Part shown: positions 1 to 6,429 of the stretch, in pieces
Layout of the letters: each line of letters starts with the position of its first letter
Numbering within the stretch: position 1 is the stretch's first letter
From: Streptomyces sp. NRRL S-118
GTDB lineage: Bacteria > Actinomycetota > Actinomycetes > Streptomycetales > Streptomycetaceae
Direction: 5' to 3'
Assembly: GCF_000716335.1 (NCBI RefSeq)
Contig: NZ_KL591046.1
Coordinates: forward strand, 1 to 9,900
Length of the DNA stretch: 9,900 nucleotides
Notes under the pieces: generated by a model
What the model saw: only the letters and a program-made list of their open reading frames with translations
What the model was told of the DNA's origin: nothing
Database searches by the model: none
Translations under genes and position numbers: made by a program

Positions 1-474
1 GAGGTGGGAGCCGACCCGGATCCGAGTCGGGGCGTCCTCTTCCCCCACCTCGGTGAACAGAAATAGCATCAGCAGGGCCCGGCCGCGTGAGCGGAGATTG
101 GTGAAAGGCTACGTCTCGCCCTCCACCGCATAGCTGCCCTCGATGTGCCAGCCCGCGTCGTCGGGTTCCTCCTCGTGCGGAAAGCGCAGCGGGAAGGCGC
201 CGAGCGAGTAGCGCGGCTCCCAGCGCCCGGCGCCGACCAGCAGGTCGTACGCCCGGTGCAGGACCGGGGAGTTGGGTGCGGCGGCGAACTGTCCCTGTGC
301 CATCCCGCCGACCCAGTGCACGGGCTGCGTCCACGTCTCCGGGTCGTCCGGGTCGCAGCCCGTCTCCCGCCACAGCATCCGCGCGCAGCTCGCGGCCACG
401 CGGGGCGCGACGGCGCCCTCCAGCTTGACGAAGCCGTCGCGGAGGAAGCGAGATACCAAGGTCGTGTCGTCCAT
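1..474 (-). pseudogene. Phytanoyl-CoA dioxygenase-family protein, interrupted by in-frame TAG; runs off the window
   Basis: The reading frame starts at the ATG at 474 (MDDTTLVSRFLRDGFVKLEG) and runs toward position 1. An N-terminal helix with a DGFVKLEGAV-type segment and a WHIEGS segment near the end of the first 121 codons resemble the PhyH family of Fe(II)/2-oxoglutarate oxygenases. HIE would be the HxD/E half of the metal-binding facial triad. A TAG at 109-111 stops the frame, but the same frame stays open to base 1 with family-like sequence (FTNLRSRGRALLMLFLF, then RIRVGSHL, whose His could be the distal metal ligand). One base change (TAG for TGG, Trp) would restore the gene. GGAGG sits only about 1 nt before the ATG, so initiation is unclear. 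The stop could be a real mutation or a sequencing error. The 3' end is outside the window. Family assignment is by pattern; the substrate is unknown. Confidence 0.72.
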
Positions 475-583
475 GCCTCCATCGTGCGGCGCCGCCCGTC
501 CCGTTCACCCGACACTTGCCGCACCGCCTTTCTCGGGTGAGGCGTTCAGGGCCGCACCGGATTGAATCGGTGGTCGGGATCTT

Positions 584-588
584 GGAGG
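584..588 (+). promoter_or_regulatory. Ribosome binding site fixing the GTG start of the AraC-family gene
   Basis: GGAGG lies 5 nt before the GTG at 594, where the AraC homology begins (LERLNEAMEHIER). Longer upstream starts in the same frame lack such a site. The 119-bp gap back to the dioxygenase start at 474 must hold both divergent promoters; no convincing -10/-35 pair could be picked by eye. Confidence 0.6.
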
Positions 589-593
589 CGAGC

Positions 594-1003
594 GTGCTGG
601 AGCGGCTCAATGAGGCCATGGAGCACATCGAGCGACAGCTCCGTCGACGTAGGCGAGCTGGCGCGGGTCGCGGCCACCTCGGAGTACCACCTGCGGCGGA
701 TGTTCTCGGCGCTCGAGGGATGCCGCTGTCGCAGTACATCAGGCGCCGGCGGCTGACTGTCGCGGGCGCGGAGGTACTGGCCGGTGAGCGGACGCTGCTG
801 GAGATCGCGGTGCGGTACGGATACGGCTCGGGAGAGGCATTCGCGCGGGCGTTCCGCGCGGTGCACGGCGTGGGGCCCGGCGAGGCGCGGCGCACCGGCG
901 CGGCGCTCAGCCCCCAGCCCCGGATGACCTTCCGCCTCATCATCGATGGGAGCAGCAGCATGCGCTACCGCGTCGTGTACAAGCCGAAGTTCAAGGTCAG
1001 CGG
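594..1003 (+). pseudogene. AraC-family transcriptional regulator, two frameshifts and 3' truncation
   Basis: From GTG 594 the frame reads LERLNEAMEHIERQL, then homology moves to the next frame at about 641-643 (VDVGELARVAATSEYHLRRM, the first helix-turn-helix). It returns to the original frame at about 719, just before MPLSQYIRRRRLTVAG. The second helix-turn-helix follows (TLLEIAVRYGYGSGEAFARA). After it comes the beginning of a GyrI-like effector-binding domain (MTFRLII, then SSMRYRVVYKPKF). Homology ends at about 1003 and transposase sequence begins within a few bases. AraC proteins of this layout bind DNA with the two motifs and a small ligand with the C-terminal domain; here most of the ligand domain is missing. 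The first shift fits a small deletion that also removed some residues, and the second fits loss of one base. The pattern clearly shows a broken gene; the regulated target is unknown. Confidence 0.8.
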
Positions 1004-1006
1004 ACC

Positions 1007-1204
1007 GACCAGGTCCGCAACCGCCTCCGGCGCGGCAGCCGCGGCGGCTGGCCCTCAGCTTTCGATCAGCAGATCTACAAGCGGGTGGTGGAACGGTGCT
1101 TCAACCGGCTGAAGCAGTGGCGCGGCATCGTCACACGCTACGACAAGACCGCCGACTTCTATCAGGCCGCGGTCACCCTGGCATCCCTGCTGATGTGGGC
1201 GTGA
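1007..1204 (+). mobile_element. IS5-family transposase, 3' fragment (insertion sequence remnant)
   Basis: The frame from 1007 to the TGA at 1202-1204 encodes the last 65 residues of an IS5/IS4-type DDE transposase: RGGWPSAFDQQIYKR, VVERCFNRLKQWRGI, TRYDKTADFYQAAVTLAS, ending LLMWA. The Glu of VVERCF is the last catalytic acid of the DDE triad in this family. Everything upstream, including the two Asp residues and the left end, is missing, so the element cannot move on its own. The family usually has R-N between YKR and VVER; these two residues are absent here, which disrupts the Y-(2)-R-(3)-E-(6)-K signature. The fragment abuts the truncated AraC gene, so an insertion followed by a deletion is likely. 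The right terminal inverted repeat could not be identified. Confidence 0.82.
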
Positions 1205-1401
1205 CATTTGACGACAACTCCTAGGTCGGCTGGTATGGCCGATTGCGGAGTCCTGGTTGTGGTTCCGTGACGGCATGACTGACGGGACCCCGAAGCGCCT
1301 GTGAGCGGCTCCACCGAGTCACGCCGCCAGAGCGTCTCGACGGAGGTTGGCGGTAGTCGGCCAAAGTGAGCGTTGAAACGGTGGACGCCGGCTCACCGAT
1401 G

Positions 1402-1426
1402 AAAAACTTGGATCCGAACATTTCGG
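1402..1426 (-). terminator. Possible weak terminator of the conflict locus
   Basis: Just after the last gene of the minus-strand array there is a short perfect hairpin (CCGAA-CAT-TTCGG, 1414-1426). On the minus strand TTTTT follows at 1402-1406. The stem is only 5 bp and the T-run is about 7 nt away, so this is a weak candidate. Confidence 0.28.
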
Positions 1427-1435
1427 GCTATTGAT

Positions 1436-2008
1436 TCAGCCCCACATGCCCATGGAGATCTCGTCGAAAAGGGACGACCATGGACTGTCGCTGTGTAGAG
1501 GTGTCTCGTCATATTCGGCAATGCGCTTCTTCATTCGCTCCACTGCTTCGATCCTGGCCTGATAACCCGCGTCATCATTGGGTAGGCCTTTATAATGCTC
1601 CTGGCTTTCTTCCAGGATGATGAGCGACTGCACTAGTGATGACACGTCACCATGGAGAGGCGCATAGAGGTCCTCTCCCTCGGGGAACGCGTAGATTTTT
1701 CCGTCGCTGGGGTCAATGGCCACCAGGGCGTACTGGAATTCGCCGAGGACTTCCCAGTCTTCGGCCTCAGGCGGGCACTGCCCCCCCTGGCTCTCGATCT
1801 CCAGCTTGAGACTGGGAGCACTCAGAAGACGTGCGTGGTCGTCCAGGTCCAGCTTCGGAGAAAATGTCTCGTTTGAGGGGAGTCCGACGCGAGACAGGAA
1901 GAGCGCAGTTCCTGCGTGGAGACGCTGCTGTGCAGATTTAGGGAAATAGGTGACGCCAGTCAGCCCGAAGATGCGCAATACATCCTCGGGTGCGATGCTA
2001 ATCATCAT
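1436..2008 (-). CDS. SUKH-4 family immunity protein
   Basis: This 190-residue protein has the SUKH-4 pattern: FGLTGVTYF near residues 14-22, a helix ending FLSRVGLP (37-44), then a strand-rich core with EVLGEFQYALVAID (86-99), DGKIYAFP (102-109) and PLHGDVSSLVQSL (117-129). SUKH-family proteins act in the cytoplasm, binding and neutralising cognate toxins, often nucleases or deaminases, of polymorphic toxin systems. Its start lies 17 nt after the stop of the deaminase toxin, the usual place for an immunity gene. GAGAGG at 2017-2022 is 8 nt before the first of two consecutive ATG codons (2008 and 2005); either could start. GC is only slightly above half in parts of this gene, well below the surroundings, so it was probably acquired together with the toxin tip. 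Family call is firm; neutralisation of the adjacent toxin is inferred from position. Confidence 0.85.
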   Translation of the reverse strand: MMISIAPEDVLRIFGLTGVTYFPKSAQQRLHAGTALFLSRVGLPSNETFSPKLDLDDHARLLSAPSLKLEIESQGGQCPPEAEDWEVLGEFQYALVAIDPSDGKIYAFPEGEDLYAPLHGDVSSLVQSLIILEESQEHYKGLPNDDAGYQARIEAVERMKKRIAEYDETPLHSDSPWSSLFDEISMGMWG

Positions 2009-2025
2009 ATCAATCGCCTCTCGGG

Positions 2026-3573
2026 TTACGGATGACCTTGATCCTTGTGGCGCTTCTCTAGGGCTTCCATATATTTCCGATGTTCTATGTCTCTCTTATA
2101 CAGGCTTTTCTCGGTTTGGTCATAGTCGTTGGCGTGCGTGACTTCCAAGTTAGGATTCTTCGATTTGAAATGGAGGTCCAGCCATTGGTCACATTTGGGC
2201 GAAAGTTGGCATGGCTCTCGTTCGGTATACACCTCCTGCAGGCCTGCCTCGCGGCCGTTTTTTAGTAGAGGATATCCGATTGTCCGCTCGGAGTGCGGGC
2301 CCTGGCTGTCTCCGACGAGAATCATTTCCCGGCCGGTGTCCGGGTCGACGTAACGGCCTGCTGCAAAGTTCGTTCCACGGTAGTCGTTCTTGGCGTACCG
2401 TGCGATCTCGGTTGCGCGAGAGAGATCGGTGCTGCCAGGTTCAATCTTGGTGGATGTGACTTTGGGGCCTTTTCGGGTCTGAGGAACGTTCCAGTCGTGC
2501 TTCTCTCTTGGTGCGGGGCGCCAGGCAGTCCCATCCTTTTTATCTAGAATGTTCCAGATGCCCGAGTCATCGGATTTAGATAGCTTTTCGGTGTCACCGC
2601 TGGGGAGTAGTACCTGCACGGAGCCGTCGGCGTTGAGAAGGTACATGGGGACGTCGTCGGCATCATGCTTGTCGACCTTGCACTTGTCGATCTCTTCCTT
2701 TGCCCCGGCGTCGGTTCCCTTGTGGTCTCCTTTGCTCTTGTCGATCTTGCCGCCGTGGTCTTCGAGAGTCTTGACCATCTCGTCGGCCTTCTTCTCGACC
2801 GCGTCTTCGGCCTTGTCCATGGCGGTGGCAAGCTTGTGGAACCGGCTGTCCTTCTTGACGGAAGTCTTGCGCTGCGCGCCGCCCTCCTTGAAGGTGCCTT
2901 TCTTCTTGTCGAAGTTGGTGGCGGTCTCCTGGTAGCCGCCCGCAGCCTGTTCGAACTCGTCGAACTCGATGACCAGGTCTTGCGCCATGTCGGCGCTGCC
3001 CGAGGCCATGACGTCGTAGGTGCCGCCCGTAGTGAACAGCTTCTCGATCTCCGCGAGGACTTTGCCTTCGATTTTGTCGGTGACGATCGTGGTGATCTGG
3101 TCAATGGCATAGTCGATGGCCTCTTGGATGATCAAGCGTGCCGCTCCGATGGCTGCGGCAGACAGCAGCCCGCTGAGGCCGGCGGTGAAGAACATGCCGA
3201 CGACGCCAGCGGTAGCCGTGGCGGCGGTGGCGGTCAGCTTGGTGATGATCGCGATCTTGCAGCCGACGATGAGGTCAGCACAGGAGTCCAGGGCGCCGGC
3301 GAGATCGTCACATCTGTTGGCGAAAGTGGCGAGGTCTCTGGTGGTGAGGGTTCCCCAACGGCGATCAATGGCCTTGACCGTCTCGCCTTTGCTCTTGCCG
3401 CCAACGATGTGGGAGCAGGCGTTGTTCCCTTCCTTGACCGCGTCGCGGATGCCTTCGGCCAGGTTGCGGTAGTCCTTGGCCGAAGCCTTGACTTCGTCCT
3501 CGTCTATCTGCGGCCAGTCCACACCGACCAGGTCGAGTACCTCGACCAGGTCATCCGGCAGCTGCATGCCCAT
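2026..3573 (-). CDS. Polymorphic toxin: WXG100/CpnT-like N-terminus and C-terminal nucleic-acid/nucleotide deaminase
   Basis: This is a 515-residue protein. Residues 5-100 are helical (VDWPQIDEDEV, a W-G at 73-74) and resemble the WXG100-like/CpnT N-terminal domain that routes proteins to type VII secretion. A hydrophobic Ala/Gly-rich stretch follows (about 101-150). Next is a Lys/Asp/Glu-rich, probably coiled or disordered linker (about 190-305) and a short YLLNADGSVQVLLPSG segment (311-326). The C-terminal domain (about 385-515) carries a deaminase signature: H427-S-E429, then VYTEREPC with C455 and a second Cys at 461, then THANDYDQT. His and the two Cys would bind zinc and Glu would be the proton shuttle. 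The closest layout I know is the XOO_2897-like group. AAGGGGGG ends 5 nt before the ATG at 3573; an in-frame ATG at 3567 is an alternative start. Whether the target is DNA, RNA or free nucleotide is not visible. No secretion genes are in the window. Confidence 0.83.
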   Translation of the reverse strand: MGMQLPDDLVEVLDLVGVDWPQIDEDEVKASAKDYRNLAEGIRDAVKEGNNACSHIVGGKSKGETVKAIDRRWGTLTTRDLATFANRCDDLAGALDSCADLIVGCKIAIITKLTATAATATAGVVGMFFTAGLSGLLSAAAIGAARLIIQEAIDYAIDQITTIVTDKIEGKVLAEIEKLFTTGGTYDVMASGSADMAQDLVIEFDEFEQAAGGYQETATNFDKKKGTFKEGGAQRKTSVKKDSRFHKLATAMDKAEDAVEKKADEMVKTLEDHGGKIDKSKGDHKGTDAGAKEEIDKCKVDKHDADDVPMYLLNADGSVQVLLPSGDTEKLSKSDDSGIWNILDKKDGTAWRPAPREKHDWNVPQTRKGPKVTSTKIEPGSTDLSRATEIARYAKNDYRGTNFAAGRYVDPDTGREMILVGDSQGPHSERTIGYPLLKNGREAGLQEVYTEREPCQLSPKCDQWLDLHFKSKNPNLEVTHANDYDQTEKSLYKRDIEHRKYMEALEKRHKDQGHP

Positions 3574-3607
3574 CGTTACCCCCCTTGCTCAACCGTCCAA
3601 CCTTCCG

Positions 3608-3624
3608 GGCTGAGATGATCAGCC
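3608..3624 (-). promoter_or_regulatory. Hairpin in the leader between the NTPase gene and the toxin gene
   Basis: A perfect 6-bp stem with 5-nt loop (GGCTGA-GATGA-TCAGCC on the plus strand) lies in the 117-bp gap, 34 nt before the toxin start. No T-run follows on the minus strand, so it is not a classic terminator. It could attenuate or separate expression of the toxin/immunity pair from the two upstream genes, or be chance. Confidence 0.25.
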
Positions 3625-3690
3625 GTCAAGTTCCCGCAGGTGAGGGGGCAGTGAAACCAGTCCGGTCCGTATTGGCGGGAGCTGAGGCCC

Positions 3691-5340
3691 TCAGGTTGCC
3701 GGATGGGGAGAGAGGCAGGTGAGGGACTGGTCTGTCCCGGCGAACAGGCGGCTGTCCTCGGTGAGGGCCACCGAGTGGACACGGCGACCCGGCCGGAATG
3801 TGCGCTGAGTACCTGTCTCCCAGTGAATGAGGTTCACTGTGCCGTCGCTCCATGCGACCGCCACCGCAGGTCCGTCCGCTGTCGTTGCGGCGTCGAGGGA
3901 TACCACGGGGATAGGGCGCTGAAGTACGGGTACGGCCATGGGAGGATGTCCGGGAGACCAGGTACGCACCGTGCCGTCAGCTCCGCCGCTGTAGATGATC
4001 GGCATGGCTGCTTCACCGTCGACGGGCAGAAGAAGTCCGGCTACGGCAGTTACCGTTCCCTCATGCAGGGATGTCGCGTCTGACGCGTCCCCGTGCACGT
4101 TGACCATGCCATTTCCGGTGCCTGTTATCACGAATCCGGTGGCCGGGCCGGTGATGGTGGCAAGAGCAGTTGCTGTGTGCTGCCCCAGATCTGCAACAAG
4201 GCGCTCCACGTTAGTCGGGCCCGCTTCAAGAAGCGCCGCGAGCCCTGACTTCGCCGGCTGCGCGGCCCGTGTGGTGTCTGCACGCACACGGCCGCTCTGG
4301 TCGAGCAGGAGAACGGTGCCGTTCGCCATGACCGCCACGGAGCGGAAACGCCCGCTGACTGTCGCCATACGCCCGCGTGTCGTCGCATCGCTCATACTCA
4401 CCACCCGCACGGTGCCCTGGTAGTCGGCCACCAGGAGGCAACCGGCCAGCGGGCCCGCGCCCGTCGCCAGGGCCATGGCCGGCCCGGGCCAGGGCGGGGT
4501 CAGGTCTCCGCGGACGCGACTCCACTCCAGTCGCCACGGTGCATGCTTGACCAGATCCGCAAGGGCTGGAGCAAGTCTGGGGTCGGCGCGGTCTCCCAAC
4601 ACAGAAGCGAGAGTCAGCGCGCGTGCCGCCGGTGACTGCTCTTGGCACAGAGACTGTCCCGCCTGAAGCCAGGCGGAACGCAGACCGCCGTGATCCTGCT
4701 CATCCGTCTCGTATGCCTCGGTAACCGTCCACGGGTCGGCTGAGCAGACGGCGACCGGGTCGGAGAAATCTATCTGCGGGCTGTCAGACGCGGGCAGGAC
4801 AGGAGCGGGGGCTTCAACCTGCGATGCTCGCCATAGCTCGTACCGGTCCCTGTCCCTCCATTGGTCGAGATCCAGGTCCATCTCCGCGCATGCGGTCCGG
4901 CTGAGGTAACGGTGAGCAGGACTGGCCGTGCGGGACTCAACGATCAGCCGCACATGGGCCAGCTGGGTCAGGGAGAGTACGAGCTCGACGGCGCTGTCCG
5001 CGTGGCAATCCGGCAGAACGATGACGGCGCGGCGGGCATCTGCCCCCAGCGCTGCCGCGAGATGCTCCACAGTGCTGGCTGTCACTCCGAGTTGGTTCGC
5101 CAAGGCCCATACAGTGCTCTGCAGGCTGTCGCCAGCCGAGGGCACGACCGCATGAACCCTACGCTCCGCGGAGGTGCCTTCCTGAGTGCCGTGGTGGACA
5201 AGCCACGCCAGCAGCACAGACTTTCCACACCCTGCAGAACCGGAAACCAGGCACAGACCAGGTGCATGCGGATCGACGAGCCAGCCCAGGAGGGCGGCGG
5301 CGGCAGGTTCCCGGCCATCAACCGGGCGTTCCCAGCGCAT
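3691..5340 (-). CDS. P-loop NTPase with C-terminal WD40-like propeller
   Basis: This is a 549-residue protein. The N-terminal half is an NTPase: Walker A GSAGCGKS at 34-41, a Walker B-like strand RRAVIVLPD (103-111), and a following strand HVRLIVESR (129-137) ending in Arg, as in STAND-type or AAA ATPases. The C-terminal half (about 285-549) is beta-rich with at least six blade-end motifs: DYQGTVRVV (306-314), QSGRVR (348-353), GNGMVNV (409-415), GADGTVRTW (453-461), SDGTVNLIHW (498-507) and TDQSLTCL (536-543). This suggests a six- or seven-bladed propeller used for recognition. Its ATG at 5340 overlaps the stop of the upstream SUKH-deaminase gene (TGATG), so the two are probably translated together and may form a complex. 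NTPase-propeller proteins often act as switches or sensors in conflict systems; that role here is inferred. No winged-helix or catalytic effector domain was seen in this chain. Confidence 0.78.
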   Translation of the reverse strand: MRWERPVDGREPAAAALLGWLVDPHAPGLCLVSGSAGCGKSVLLAWLVHHGTQEGTSAERRVHAVVPSAGDSLQSTVWALANQLGVTASTVEHLAAALGADARRAVIVLPDCHADSAVELVLSLTQLAHVRLIVESRTASPAHRYLSRTACAEMDLDLDQWRDRDRYELWRASQVEAPAPVLPASDSPQIDFSDPVAVCSADPWTVTEAYETDEQDHGGLRSAWLQAGQSLCQEQSPAARALTLASVLGDRADPRLAPALADLVKHAPWRLEWSRVRGDLTPPWPGPAMALATGAGPLAGCLLVADYQGTVRVVSMSDATTRGRMATVSGRFRSVAVMANGTVLLLDQSGRVRADTTRAAQPAKSGLAALLEAGPTNVERLVADLGQHTATALATITGPATGFVITGTGNGMVNVHGDASDATSLHEGTVTAVAGLLLPVDGEAAMPIIYSGGADGTVRTWSPGHPPMAVPVLQRPIPVVSLDAATTADGPAVAVAWSDGTVNLIHWETGTQRTFRPGRRVHSVALTEDSRLFAGTDQSLTCLSPHPAT

Positions 5341-6227
5341 CAGCCGCGCCTCGCCTGCTCAGCTGCATGCCTGATCAACTGCTGCAGCCCCTCCTCACGG
5401 GACTCTGCTGTCTCCCCGTAATCGAAGCTGTGGGTGAACTGCGCCTGCGGAAAGGCGGCCCGCATCCAAACCGCGCAGTAGTGCCCCGGCAGGAGACACG
5501 GCTCCAGCTCGCAATACACACGCCGGATATGACTCGCATCCACACCATCAGCAGACAAACGATGCCAGAGAGCCTCTTCCGGATGCGGACGTCCAGGCCC
5601 TGCCGCCTCCGTGACCACATGCTTCTCACCGGCGGCATCCACATACTCGAACGCTGCCGAGAAGGGGAAGTTCAGCGTGTGCCGGATGTCGTCGAGCACC
5701 CGTGGCCACCATGACTCCCGCTGCTCGAAAGCTGCTCCATCGACGCGCCGGAGCTCCGCCTGCAAGTCGCGGAAGACGGCCGCCGCTTCCTGCAATCCCG
5801 ATGACGCGACGATGACCGGCTGCGCACGGTCCAGGGCCAGAAGTGAAGCATTGAGTGTGGCGAGATCTGTGTTGACGAACATGTCATCTGTCACGTCTTC
5901 TAGCACGACGGCTTGCACAGCGCCGTCTGGACGGACACACATGTGCGCCAGGCCATCGAAGCCGATACGCAGCCACGACTCCAGGGCAGCGGGCGCACGA
6001 GGTCCCGAAGACTGGGCTGCCGCAACTCCAAGTCGTACCGGCTCATGCGTAGCAGCCGCCCGCCAGTACGGCCGAACCCCGCACGGCACTCCGACCTCAG
6101 TCAGCAGCGCCTTCGCTGCGTCCGGGAGGCGTGCGCCCCAAAGGCTGTTCTCCTTGAACCGCCTCATGCCCTCCCGGCCGAAGTGCTGAAGCAGCTCGTC
6201 TGGGCTCTGGGGGGCGGGTGAAGACAT
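5340..6227 (-). CDS. SUKH-4 domain fused to a nucleic-acid/nucleotide deaminase domain
   Basis: This is a 295-residue protein. Residues 10-140 match SUKH-4: ELLQHFGREGMRRF (11-24), LLTEVGVP (41-48), SWLRIGFDGLAHMCVRPDG (84-102) and VNTDLATLNASLLAL (118-132). These align with the immunity protein at 1436-2008. Residues about 183-295 form a deaminase domain with H215-P-E217, C244 and C251 in VYCELEPCLLPGHYC, then THSFDYGET. The zinc ligands and the catalytic Glu are all present, so it looks active. The same motifs occur at the tip of the toxin at 2026-3573. GAGAGG at 6233-6238 lies 5 nt before the ATG at 6227. No signal peptide or WXG-like region is present, so it is probably cytoplasmic. It is the first gene of the array and is coupled to the NTPase gene. 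It could be a regulated intracellular effector or an adaptor; the sequence does not decide. Confidence 0.82.
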   Translation of the reverse strand: MSSPAPQSPDELLQHFGREGMRRFKENSLWGARLPDAAKALLTEVGVPCGVRPYWRAAATHEPVRLGVAAAQSSGPRAPAALESWLRIGFDGLAHMCVRPDGAVQAVVLEDVTDDMFVNTDLATLNASLLALDRAQPVIVASSGLQEAAAVFRDLQAELRRVDGAAFEQRESWWPRVLDDIRHTLNFPFSAAFEYVDAAGEKHVVTEAAGPGRPHPEEALWHRLSADGVDASHIRRVYCELEPCLLPGHYCAVWMRAAFPQAQFTHSFDYGETAESREEGLQQLIRHAAEQARRG

Positions 6228-6429
6228 GTCTACCTCTCTGCAAAATCCGGGCTGTGGTTATGACCTTAGTCCGGCATGTCTAGCAGCCGGCCCTGGCAGG
6301 GAAGTACCGACTACTGACCGTCGGGCTCGGTCGCCGCGTGCGGGCGGAAACCGTCACACTCACCGTCCGCTTGTCTCCAGGATTACTACCTATCACAGCT
6401 GGCGGACAGCGAGGCCCCGGTCCCGCCCG

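Noticed and set aside
1221..1421. A 66-codon minus-strand frame between the IS remnant and the immunity gene
   Set aside because: No homology, no ribosome binding site and no composition support.
2665..3618. A 317-codon open frame on the plus strand, opposite the toxin gene
   Set aside because: It is the antisense shadow of the toxin's N-terminal coding region; the translation is Leu/Val/Asp/Gly-rich and has no domain.
6228..6320. A sigma-70-like promoter ahead of the conflict locus (TAGACA and TAAGGT words)
   Set aside because: The spacing between the boxes is wrong (about 8 nt), so no promoter could be assigned although one must be near.
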